Shown: positions 9,437 through 18,848 of the stretch, in pieces
How the letters are laid out: the number at the start of each line of letters is the position of its first letter
How positions within the stretch are numbered: the first letter of the stretch is position 1
Assembly (NCBI GenBank): GCA_030407085.1
Contig: CM059585.1
Span: 64,494,501-64,558,500 of the forward strand
Direction: 5' to 3'
Length of the DNA stretch: 64,000 bases
Source of the DNA: Trichopria drosophilae
Taxonomy: Eukaryota; Arthropoda; Insecta; Hymenoptera; Diapriidae
The notes under the pieces: model-generated
What the model was told of the DNA's origin: nothing
The model's database searches: none
The model's input: only the letters and a program-made list of their open reading frames with translations
Translations under genes and position numbers: made by a program

Positions 9437-12353
9437 TTAATATGCCCGTAGCACATTACGGCCGGACTTATCAGCCTCCAACAAATATTCAAAAAGTCTG
9501 CTCTTAAAGGACTGAATTGTAGCGCTATTTGAAATATTGAGAGGAAGAGAGTTCCACAATTTGCTAGAAGTTATTATGAAAGAATTAGCAAATACAGCTG
9601 TTCGATGATTGGATTTCGTAGTACCGCCCCCCTGGCCTAAGCTCACGGGAGGCGATATCACAACGCCAAATGTAGCGCTGATAGAGGTATTGTGGCTGAT
9701 TATTGTTGATAAGCTGGTAAGTCAGGCAACCGATAGCATAAACTCTGCAGTTTGCAGCGGTCAACCATCCTAGTCGACGTCTATAGCAAGTAATATGCTC
9801 AAACTTCCGAACCCGGTAAATGAAACGTATTGATGCATTCAGTATGCGTTCTATTTGGAGTTTTTGGGTGGTGTCAATCGCATTATAGACCGCAGCACAA
9901 TAATCAAAGTAGGGAAGTATCAGTGAAATGATCAACTGGCGCCGCAGGTTTTCCGATAGAGCGTTCATTCTAGAGTATAACTGCCGTAGGATACCATACA
10001 CTTTTCGGGACATCTGCACAATATGTTCACGCCACGACAATGTTTGGTCGATGTACAGTCCCAGGTTTTTGGCAGTGACAGTCCATGTTAAGGGTTGTCC
10101 CTGAATAACAATTTGAGGGATAACACTGGCATTCATTTTACTAATATTCCTCGAACCACCAATGATCATAGCTTTGGTTTTAGTGGCATTGATCACGAGT
10201 TTGTTCCTGACAACCCAGTCAGCAAGCCGCTGCACATCAGACGAGATTCTCTGTATCCCCGAGTCAATACTTTCAGGACGACATTTTAAGAATATCTGCG
10301 TATCATCAGCAAATATTGCATGAGATGAATGTTGGAAAATTGAAGGCAGATCATTGATAAACAGCGAGAAAAGGAGGGGCCCGAGAACAGACCCTTGGGG
10401 TACTCCAGCTCTCACTGATAACCATGATGAGATACTTCCGTCAGGCCCACGAACTGCTTGCCGTCGTCCCCCAAGATAGGATGCAAACCATGCAATCGCC
10501 GAGTTGGAGAAACCCGCATCTCTCATCTTTAGGAGTAGCAGAGCATGGTCTACTAAGTCAAACGCTTTGCTAAAGTCAAAAAGCACTAGAACAACAATCA
10601 TGCCCTCCTCAATTGCAGTACGAATTTCCTCTGTGACGTACAGTAGGGCGGTTTGAGTGCTGTGTTGCTTTCGGAACCCCGATTGAAATGGGTCAAACCA
10701 GCCTCTGCCATTTAGAAATTCAATCACCTGTTCATAAACAATTCGTTCTAGTATTTTAGATGGCATACCCAGGATGGAAACGAGTCTGTAGTCAGAGGGA
10801 TCAGTTGGTTCATTAACTTTTTTGATCGGTGTTAGCAGGGCCTGTTTCCATAATGCTGGAAAAGATGATGTCTGTAGAGACTGATTAAATAAGTGCAGCA
10901 AATAGGGGAAAATAGCCGGTAAGCACTTCAGTAAAAACGTGCGGGAAAGTTCATCAACTCCTTTGGCTTCCGATGATATCAGCATAATGTTTCTATGTAA
11001 TACCTCGGGTGTAATATAAGCCAAGAATAAACGTTCTTCAGAGAAATCAGAGTGCCAAGTATACGAGGAGAGATCTACGGTTGATACATCAGTAAAGTTT
11101 TGTGATAGAGAAGCAGAATGTTGATTAATTTCGTCAACAGTGCAGCAAAGTCGTAAATTATCTGTTTTACGTTTAACCAAACCCATTTCGCGTAGCTCCC
11201 TCCATAGTCTCTTCGGATCGGATATTCCCGTTAGCCTAACGGCGTAATAATTGTCTCTCGTCGTTGATAATTGCTGCCTGTAGCTCTTTCGAAATGTTGT
11301 TAGTCGTGATTTGATCTGAGGGTCCCTCGTGCGTCTAGTTGCTGAGATTAAAGAGTTGTAATGAACGCGCATTCTACGCAGTTCTGGAGTAAGCCAAGGG
11401 GCAAGTGATACTTTGGGCCGGAAGGAATGTAGAGGCGCATGATCATCAAGCGTTGTTTTTAGCGTTTTACTTAAAAATTTACATGACTCATTAATACTAG
11501 GGAGGGATAGGAAGGCGGACCAATCCTTGTTGTCGAGATCAGTCAACAGATTGTTTATATTAATCCTGTTGTAGTTCCTACAGGAGATGGTTCCCTCAGC
11601 TTTGGTTGGTACCTTGATATCGTATTCGATAGATATTAAATCATGTCCAGCGACAAACGGAGTAACAATTTGGTCATAATGAGTTACCTTGGTTGAATCT
11701 AACACCAGACAGTGGTCAATCCATGAATCTGAAATGTGGCTATGATGAGTCGAGTTAAATTGGATTAAGGAAAGACCACTGTTTGAGGCACACTCACGAA
11801 GATGTGACGAAGCCGAGTTGTTTTTATTTAAATCGATATTCAAATCCCCGAATATTATTATATCGTTGTATGCGTGACTATATCTCAGTAGCGAATCTTC
11901 AAATTTGTTCAGGTAAGACGTGGAAGGCGCTCTGTAGATGACAGAAAGTAAGATTTTAGTACTGTGGTCTATTTTTAAGTCTATGAGCATAAATTCAGGC
12001 TCATTTATAACATATTTAGATGTTGCAAGCACAGTTGGTCTTAGAGAGCTATGAATATATGCAGCGACACCACCCCCTCGTTTCCCTAGTCTTTCATTCC
12101 TCAGTAATACGTAATTTTTTAAGTTAAACTGTTTATCCAAATGAAAAGCATTGAACCAGGTTTCAGTTAGCAAGATAACATGAAAGAAGTTAGTTGTAAA
12201 AAATTCTGTGAATATTGGGAACTTATTGGTGCAACCTAATGACTGCACATTTATATGGCATAATTTGATGTTTTCATTATTAGGAATGAATGACGTAAGT
12301 AAATTTGAACAGCTAGTATCGACATTAGAAGCTACTGATTCACAGTCACGCAC
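9437..12353 (-). CDS. CR1-group non-LTR retrotransposon ORF2 (endonuclease-reverse transcriptase), one frameshift
   Basis: ORF2 of a non-LTR retrotransposon, which nicks DNA and copies its own RNA into the nick. The N-terminal AP-like endonuclease shows HINVQSL, LLTETWF, RGGGVAAYIHSSL, SVIYRAPS, IIFGDLNID and SWIDHCLV. The central RT shows DYRLVSILGMPSKILERI, FQSGFRKQHST, FDFSKAFDLVDH, AGVPQGSVLGPLLF and the catalytic FADDTQIF. A C-terminal domain ends in KLWNSLP and FKSRLFEYLLE, typical of CR1/L2/Daphne-like elements. The main frame ends at 9585, but the true C-terminus continues in another frame to 9437. A single-base slip in the C6 run at 9627-9632 explains this. The frame continues upstream in phase with ORF1 across a TGA, and no ATG lies near its N-terminus. 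All RT and endonuclease residues I looked for are intact, so the copy is fairly young. Confidence 0.9.
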
Positions 12354-12359
12354 TTCGCC

Positions 12360-13343
12360 TCATAACGAGATTTGGGCTAGGTCTTCTTCTGTCAGAATTT
12401 CAATTGCAGCTTCACCACTCGCCGTGCGGTAGTGGACAATACCATTGTAGACATAGCATCTTTTTGCGGGAACCCCTCGCACCGCAGCTTTGGTTTTTCT
12501 TAGTAGTTCTCTTGTTCCTGGTGGTAAGTGTTCGTTGATATATATTGTCTGCTTTGTCAGGGTGTCGTCGATCATTGTTGATACCAGTTTGCGATGGTTT
12601 CTAGCCTCAACAATAAAAGCAGATCTCAAGCGCGAGGAGGTTAGTTTCACGAGAATAGATAACGGCCTAGAAGGTTGCTGGTCCGTAGAGGTTGCTGCAT
12701 TGGTAGCTAAGTTTCTTAGCGGTTTAAGTCTATACGCCGATAGTATGTCCCTGGCATCCATAGTAACATGTAATATTTCAGAGATTTTAATAATAATGTT
12801 ACGCAGATCTTCGTTGTCACGTTCAGGTAGTCCAGAAACTACTAGTTCGCAGTTTCGAGCCTCATATCCTGCAATAGCACGAGATTTTTCGATGTCTCGA
12901 CGTGTGGATTTCATTTCGGCCTTCGCTTCAACTGTGTGTGCATCAAGTTTCGTCTCGATTTCATCAACTCTCGTTGATACATTGAGAACCTTATCCATTT
13001 TGGTGCTTAACATGGCGCAGGTATTTTTAAACTCGTTGTAAAAAGTTTGCAGGTCGACATGATTGTTAGACGTTGTACCGGACTGTTGGAACGTCTCCGA
13101 TACGCCAGATTCAGCTGATGATGCACTGGTTGACCGTAGGAGGCGTGGAGGACGTAGTAGATTTTCGGCTCCCTTTCGTTTTCGTCCCCTGTTAGTAAGG
13201 CAGCAAGTGTAATGCCCTTCATCAGTTTTGATGCTAGACTCAGGCCAACAATCAGTATGGTAGCGACTTTTGCATACGATGCATATGATAGATGTACTGT
13301 CTGTGATGGATTTATCACACGAAGAACACAAAAAATCAGCCAT
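12360..13343 (-). CDS. CR1-group retrotransposon ORF1 with PHD-type zinc finger
   Basis: 327 codons with an ATG at 13343. The N-terminus is a PHD-like finger: CSSC (6-9), CIVC (21-24), YHTDCW (28-33) and later CC. A serine-rich stretch and a predicted coiled region (KMDKVLNVSTRVDEIETKLD) follow. Then comes an RRM-like core beginning ELVVSGLPERDNEDL and ending near KRCYVYNGIVHYR, as in many LINE ORF1 proteins that bind the element RNA. It ends ISL-stop with a TGA at 12360-12362, and ORF2 opens in the same frame directly after it. The ATG of TTATGAGG overlaps this stop in another frame but hits a stop after five codons. PHD-bearing ORF1 plus the ORF2 type points to the CR1 group; the exact clade is uncertain. 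Confidence 0.85.
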   Translation of the reverse strand: MADFLCSSCDKSITDSTSIICIVCKSRYHTDCWPESSIKTDEGHYTCCLTNRGRKRKGAENLLRPPRLLRSTSASSAESGVSETFQQSGTTSNNHVDLQTFYNEFKNTCAMLSTKMDKVLNVSTRVDEIETKLDAHTVEAKAEMKSTRRDIEKSRAIAGYEARNCELVVSGLPERDNEDLRNIIIKISEILHVTMDARDILSAYRLKPLRNLATNAATSTDQQPSRPLSILVKLTSSRLRSAFIVEARNHRKLVSTMIDDTLTKQTIYINEHLPPGTRELLRKTKAAVRGVPAKRCYVYNGIVHYRTASGEAAIEILTEEDLAQISL

Positions 13344-13560
13344 TGTTGTTCAAAATGTAGAAGTGACCGAAGAAAAACCTTAAGTTACAATCGGCGTAAG
13401 TAATTTACATTAAGTCTAGATCCCTGTATTATCAGCAGATGGTAAACAACAGCGGTTCGTCCGATCTAATGTTACGGATCGATGTTACCTCAAGAGCAGA
13501 AGTCCTTAGTTGATTTGCGGTACTAGGTGTTTAGAGCCAATAGATGGCGGTACTTGTCCT
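13344..13560 (-). other. putative 5' untranslated region of the CR1-group element
   Basis: Non-coding sequence upstream of ORF1. The minus strand carries CGCCATCTATTGG near 13540, after which the sequence changes character. I infer the element begins around here, but no target duplication was found, so the boundary is approximate. Confidence 0.35.
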
Positions 13561-13630
13561 AGACAACTTGTGTATAAGTAGGAGACTGGCCACGTGGAAT
13601 TTGGAGGTTAGAAATCCTGTCACCAAATGA

Positions 13631-13840
13631 GATGCCAACAACGAGAGAGCATCACAAAGGCCAGCAACAGAATTGATAAGGCGGAGCGACAGAATCAAGC
13701 TTGTCGGTGAGCTGCAAAAAATCAACGCCCGCAGGCACAATACAGCAGAAAATGCCGAAAAGATGGAACGAGAGAAAGACAGTGCTATTAAGTTACTCAC
13801 CGGAACCGGAAGCCTTTAATGCATAGATTTTATAAATAAA
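13631..13840 (+). CDS. unidentified 3'-exon-like ORF with polyadenylation signal
   Basis: A 62-codon frame runs from just after a TGA at 13628 to a TAA at 13817-13819. It has no start codon at its beginning and is followed 15 bp later by AATAAA at 13835-13840. It is charged and helix-like, with RRSDRIKLVGELQKINARR and ENAEKMEREKDSAIKLL. This is the composition of a C-terminal coiled coil. It could be the last exon of an upstream host gene whose other exons were displaced by the CR1 insertion, or a transposase C-terminus. I do not recognise the family. AG acceptor candidates precede it (CCAGCAACAG near 13661). The opposite-strand frame here looks like a shadow. Confidence 0.3.
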
Positions 13841-14099
13841 TCATTTTCTTAATCGTAAACATCAAAAAGTTGATAGATGTTATACGCTTTCCGTGATTGG
13901 TCGGTGGTGATAATGCATACTCTCAAGCTCGATAGCGATTGGCTGAGAGCTAATACATGTGTTCCCCTATGTTCGGCTTTGAATTATTCACCCGCTATAC
14001 GCCGTCTAAATTCGTTAGCGCAGATTTTAATGATTCCAATTTTAATATTTGTTGGTTATATGCTTTTACTATTTACCTTGGTGTTTTCAGGTACCTGAA

Positions 14100-14145
14100 A
14101 TGCCAAATCCAATTTTATCGGAGTCTCTCATTATAGAATTAGCAG
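14100..14145 (+). CDS. Mtx2: metaxin-2-like gene, first coding exon
   Basis: ATG at 14100 opens a 46-nt coding exon reading MPNPILSESLIIELA plus one base, followed by a GT donor (AGCAG/GTGATA) at 14146. Joined to the next exon at 14237 it gives ...[11 protein letters not shown], which fits the short leader before the conserved metaxin-2 QILLPDNA block. It is preceded by a good acceptor (TTTTCAG at 14084-14090), so an untranslated 5' exon may lie further upstream. The exon was assigned by homology and splice signals only. Confidence 0.6.
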
Positions 14146-14236
14146 GTGATATATGTAATACGTATTTCTCTATAATATACTGCATCCTATTTTCGGCTTA
14201 AGATCAGAATATTATTCTGCAGAATGATTGTTGCAG

Positions 14237-14816
14237 CTCATGGGTCGTGGCCGCAAGTTATCTCTTTATTTCAACCTTATGAAGTGGAACAAATTCTCTT
14301 ACCAGATAATGCAAACTGCTTAGCCATGCAAGCATTTTTAAAGATGTGTAAACTTGAATTTCAAATTGAACCTCGCAGTAATGCTGAATATATGTCACCT
14401 ACCGGAAAGGTTCCTTTTATTAAGTGTGGAGCTTTTATTGTTTCAGAATTTGATAACATTGTGAAATTTGTGAATCAGAAAGGGACAAGCTTATCTGAAA
14501 ATTTATCACGAGATGAGAAGATTGATCTTCGTGCTTACATATCTCTAGTAAATAATATTCTTCTCAATTCTGAACAGTATATTTGCTGGTGCGACCAGAA
14601 CACATTAAATTCTGTCACGAAGCCTAGACACGGAAGTGTTTATCCTTGTCCATTAAATTACATCTTAAATTGGCAAAAGCAGAATCAAATTATAAAACGA
14701 CTAAACATCCATGGATGGACAAACAAAACAATAGATCAAGTCTATGAAGATGTCAAAAGGTGTTGTGAAGCATTATCTGAAAGATTGGAAGATCAGAAGT
14801 TTTTCTTTGGTGACAG
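14237..14816 (+). CDS. Mtx2: metaxin-2-like gene, second coding exon (3' exons not found)
   Basis: Metaxin-2 is a mitochondrial outer-membrane protein of the sorting and assembly (SAM) machinery, with thioredoxin-like and GST-C-like folds. This exon encodes about 193 residues: [88 protein letters not shown] and [19 protein letters not shown]. The acceptor is TTGTTGCAG/CTCATGG, since the earlier CTGCAG would read into a stop. A donor GACAG/GTTTGA follows FFFGD. Read through, the frame stops four codons later, so splicing is required. The expected next exon (starting near PTELDALVFGH in relatives) is not seen in the following 9 kb on the plus strand. It is beyond large introns or the satellite, or the gene is truncated. 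No internal damage is visible. Confidence 0.85.
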
Positions 14817-15151
14817 GTTTGATTTTTAATTAAAAATATTTTATGATTATAATTTATTTGTCATTTGTTCTTTTATTTATTTTTAATATTACCAAGTTTG
14901 TAGTGTTTTGTAGTAGTTTTAATTCTTTTTCTATGCAGTTACATATACATTATCGTACAAATTAGAAATGTTTGTTTCTTAAATAATATCTTATATCTTA
15001 ATAACGCTGAAACTTGCAGCCGATTCGAAATATATGGTTGCTGTTTTGTAAGTCACACATCTAAGCATAAATGTAACTTAAAATATGAATGCAAATGCAG
15101 ACTGGAATGATTAGTATAATGTTAACCTCCAATTTTTTAATTGGTTAGCTT
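14817..15151 (+). other. AT-rich intron-like sequence
   Basis: Follows the metaxin-2 donor site. There is no coding potential and no repeat I recognise. If metaxin-2 is intact, this is the start of a long intron. Confidence 0.4.
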
Positions 15152-15612
15152 TAGCAGCATTATATGGGAACGCGATGGTTAAGTGGTTAGCATGCTCGCC
15201 TCGTAAACTGAACGTTCCTTAGGTCGTAAGTTTGAATCCCCGTCCGGCAACTTTTTCTGATTATCTCCATTGCGGATAATTCGGGAAACCTTGCTGGGCG
15301 AAGGTACGAATTTGGGACTGCTACTGACATCAGTAGGTAGTTATCGACACCGTGAATGGTTTTTCCGTGGTCGACGCTTTGTCAATATTGTCTTGAATGA
15401 AAATAAGACAATGTTTGCGATGCGCCTGCTACGGCACAGGCCGCCGACTAACTGTTGACGGTGTCGATTATGTGTAGTATTTGTGATTGTTTACTTGTTT
15501 GTATCGTCCTGTGTGGGATGATGACTAAGCCTTGCCCGATTAGCCATAGATGGCATAAAGTTGGCAAGTAAATCTGACCAATGTATGTATGTATGTAATG
15601 TAGCAGCATTAT
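15152..15612 (+). mobile_element. tRNA-derived SINE with 12-bp target-site duplication
   Basis: The element spans 15164-15600 between perfect 12-bp direct repeats TAGCAGCATTAT at 15152-15163 and 15601-15612. Its 5' end is tRNA-like, with an RNA polymerase III A box TGGTTAAGTGG (15176-15186) and a B box AGTTTGAATCC (15229-15239), spaced as in a tRNA gene. The body contains the 11-bp inverted words ATCGACACCGT (15343-15353) and ACGGTGTCGAT (15458-15468). The 3' end is a (TGTA)n tail at about 15581-15597. Together these define a complete SINE insertion, moved by a LINE partner whose 3' end presumably resembles the tail. The 62-codon open frame inside it is incidental. It lies downstream of the metaxin-2 exon on the same strand, probably within an intron. 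Confidence 0.88.
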
Positions 15613-16095
15613 CTTTTAATGTACTGTATTCCATAAACGAATTAAATTTAAATAAATGGAATACACCTCCTTTTATATCTATTCAAAAGTTCAATGCATA
15701 GAAAAATTAAAGTATAACATGAATAGTCTTATATGATCGCAAAGTGAACCATTTCTAGGTGAGAATGAAAATAGCAGCCCAAAATAATTGCGAGGAATTA
15801 AAATTTCAATTCCAATCAATGTCTTTTAATTCTCTTATTGAACACTTTGGAATATAGAGGAATATTGAGAAATTAAAATAGTTCATGAGTCGAGTATTAA
15901 ATTATAAATTAACCTCACTTTGTTTATGCAGGAACTCAGAGGCATTAAAATAGTATGCTATTCAATCCCGATATAGGAATATAATATGGACCTATAACCT
16001 TATTATAAATCCCAATCCAGATTATCGTTAATCTAATTCAGGATATATGCTCGTTAATTCTGGTAAACCTTCGGAAAAGGCACCTCCACCTAAAA
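15613..16095. other. AT-rich non-coding stretch
   Basis: I see no gene, RNA or repeat here. Confidence 0.4.
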
Positions 16096-17436
16096 AAATT
16101 TGTTTGTACCCTATTCCGACGTATTTTTGCCTCCTGATTACGAATATGACAACAAAAATTGCGGGTCGGACGTATTAAAGCCGCTATTTTAAAAAAATAG
16201 CCAAAAAACGCGTTTTTTTTAGTTTTTTGCATTTATTTTCAAAAATACGCATCTGGCAGAAAAATGTTTCAAATAAAAGTTGTAGAACGCAAAATTCTCG
16301 ACAAAAAAGATTTTATACATTTTTTCCATAATTGCAACAGTAAGCCCGTAAATAAGGGTTGAAAGTTCCCATGATGCGTTTCTACCGGGTACCAGGTAGA
16401 AATAATTCCCGAACCGATTGTGAATCTAGGGGGTGCTTAAAATTTGTTTGTACCCTATTCCGACGTATTTTTGCCCCCTGATTACGAATATGACAACAAA
16501 AATTGCGGGCCGGACGTATTAAAGCTGCTACTTTGAAAAAATAGCAAATAAACGCGTTTTTTTTTAGTTTTTTGGATTTATTTTCAAAAATACGAATCTG
16601 ATAGAAAAATGTATCAAATAAAAGTTGTAGAACGCAAAATTCTCGACAAAAAAGATTCTATACATTTTTTCCGTAATTGCAACAGTAAGCCCGTAAATAA
16701 GGGTTGAATGTTCCCATGATGAGTTTCTACCGGGTACTAGGTAGATATAATTCCCGAACCGATTGTGAATCTAGGGGGTGCTTGCGTGCTGGGGGGCTCC
16801 GCCCCATACCCCCCTTTTATACTAACCTAACCTCCAACCACACTGGTGTGGGTGAGAATCAATACCATGTGCTATGTGAATGGTCAGAGATTAGGTTTGC
16901 AGTAAATAACGTACTAATGTAGCACGTGGGTTTGATAATCACCGACATCTCTGTGGTTGGAGGTGAGGTTAGTATAAAAGGGGTGTCTGGGGGGCGGAGC
17001 CCCCCAGTACGCAAGCACCTCCTAGGTTCACGCATTGTACTGAAAATTCACAACACATACTACTTCCTTTTATTCGATAGGTAGCACTAAAGTATCTCTA
17101 GGTCCACGCATTGCCTTTGCATATTTGCAGTTGATTATGTCCTTGGGCCCAATCTCACGAGGATTCGACTGTATGGGTTTTGGTCCGCCCCGGGTTTTGG
17201 TCCGCCCCGGGTTTTTTATTTCCCCGATACCCCGGTACCCATAACTGGCGGGCATTCCCCTATCTGGGGAGGCGCTTGATGGGAGACCCTGTGTAGTCGG
17301 TAGAAACCCATCATGGGAACTTTCAACTCTCATTTACGGACTTATTGTTGCAATTACGGAAAAAATGTATAAATTCTTTTTTGTCGAGAATTTTCCGCTC
17401 TACATCTTTTATTTGAAACAATTTTTTGTCAGATGT
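16096..17436. mobile_element. foldback-like composite element: two direct units and an inverted third unit
   Basis: A unit of about 343 bp occurs twice in tandem (about 16096-16438 and 16439-16782), from AATTTGTTTGTACCCTATTC to GAATCTAGGGGGTGCTT. Part of it recurs inverted at about 17297-17436 (TCATGGGAACTTTCAACTC to TTTATTTGAAACA). Between them, 16765-16842 and 16952-17031 form an inverted repeat with GC-rich arms (GGGGGCTCCGCCCC and GGGGCGGAGCCCCC). A 17-bp tandem, GTTTTGGTCCGCCCCGG, sits at about 17175-17213. No transposase is visible, so it is a non-autonomous foldback or MITE-like structure. Short frames within it are not genes. Confidence 0.65.
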
Positions 17437-17454
17437 TAGTTTTTTTACAAAATT

Positions 17455-18025
17455 TTTTTGAAAATAATATGGTTGCTGTGCGAACGCAACCTGCTTAGAG
17501 GTTCAATATTTGTACAAATATTCTGTTTTTCATTAGAAATAATTTGGAATTCATTTCGTGACCACACACGAATCCCTTCATTGCTTACAAATATAAACTC
17601 AGATCTGGGCCTTCTTCTTAAACAAATATGGCTGCTTTGCACACGCAAAGAGCCGGGAAATTCAACATTTGCGCTATTCTATTTTTTATTTATATTCGTA
17701 TCCAAGATTTAGAAATTAATAATTTTTTTCTTAAAATTATTTTATTTTATTTGTAGTTTTTCCATAATTGTTCTGAATATGCTCTAAAAATTTTAAACAG
17801 TTTTGTTTATTAATGCACGAACTATGAGCCGGTAATAGCATGCCACGCTTGTCACAAAATTAATTCCACATTGTTCCTAAGAAAAAATAAAATATTTGCA
17901 CAAATTTTGAACCTGCCAATACTTTATGTTTTCACAATAGCTGAATTTGTGTAAGAAAAATGACCAGATCCGAGTTTGTAGACAATTATAAATAATGAAC
18001 GAATTCAAGTGTGGTTACGAAATTA
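17455..18025. repeat. old degenerate repeat cluster, two direct copies and one inverted
   Basis: 17466-17560 (ATATGGTTGCTGTGCGAACG, TTCAATATTTG) and 17624-17700 (ATATGGCTGCTTTGCACACG, TTCAACATTTG) are divergent direct copies about 158 bp apart. The reverse complement of about 17865-18015 resembles the DNA around 17550-17700 (CGAATTC/TTCATT, AACTCGGATCTGG). There is no coding capacity. Confidence 0.45.
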
Positions 18026-18230
18026 AATCTATTTTACTTCTCACTAACAATCGAATTATCGTGCAAAAAATGATCCAATTCCTTTCTAACACATTATAGT
18101 GGATGTATATCTTTATATATGCGACAATACATGGAACTCCCGCTACATTGAACACCCCGCTAGATTGAACATTTTCTTTCTCCCCTTACTCCCACTGTAA
18201 TGTTATTTTCAGCTGGCAGTTGCATTCGCG

Positions 18231-18848
18231 CTATAAGAAAATGCTAAGAATGAGTTGTTTTGAAAAAGTAATTTATTTGATAATAGGTGTATGAGAATCT
18301 ATCATCCGGCGTTGCTTAATACATATTTCATAATCATGTTGAATGCATCGATTGTCCGGATCAGTGACATGTTGGATGAAATAATTTCACATCAATTTTT
18401 TTTTGACGTTTCGATGACCATGTCCATTATTATCAGAACTAAATAGTTTATTAATTATGAATAAAAACATTAATTTAACAAAAATAATATTATATGTAAA
18501 AAGAAAATATAACCCACCGCGTAAATGATGAAATAATTTCTTATTAATGAAGTATTTACGCGGTGGGTTATATTTTTTTTTACATATAATATTATTTTTG
18601 TTAAATTAATATTTTTATTCATAATTAATAAACTATTTAGTTCTGATAATAATGGACATGGTCATCGAAACGTCAAAAAAAAATTGATGTTAAATTATTT
18701 CATCCAACATGTCACTGATCCGGACAATCGATGCATTCAACATGATTATGAAATATGCATTAAGCAACGCCGGATGATAGATTCTCATACACCTATTATC
18801 AAATAAATTACTTTTTCAAAACAACTCATTCTTAGCATTTTCTTATAG
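18231..18848. mobile_element. 618-bp palindromic MITE-like element
   Basis: Arms 18231-18526 and 18554-18848 are near-perfect inverted copies around a 27-bp spacer. The ends read CTATAAGAAAATGC and GCATTTTCTTATAG. The centre reads ACCCACCGCGTAAAT and ATTTACGCGGTGGGT. The two arms differ at only a handful of bases. The outermost bases are compatible with a TA target duplication, but the palindrome makes this ambiguous. It contains no ORF. Confidence 0.8.

Noticed and set aside
12490..13041. 183-codon plus-strand frame
   Set aside because: It lies wholly antisense to the convincing CR1-group ORF1.
13877..14098. 73-codon frame with a hydrophobic end just before metaxin-2
   Set aside because: It has no homology that I can recognise, and it runs up to the acceptor-like TTTTCAG, so it is more likely intron or 5' region.
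15270..15458. 62-codon frame
   Set aside because: It lies inside the SINE body and spans its inverted words.
16038..16922. Short frames of 64-72 codons
   Set aside because: They fall in foldback units that repeat or invert without preserving the frame.
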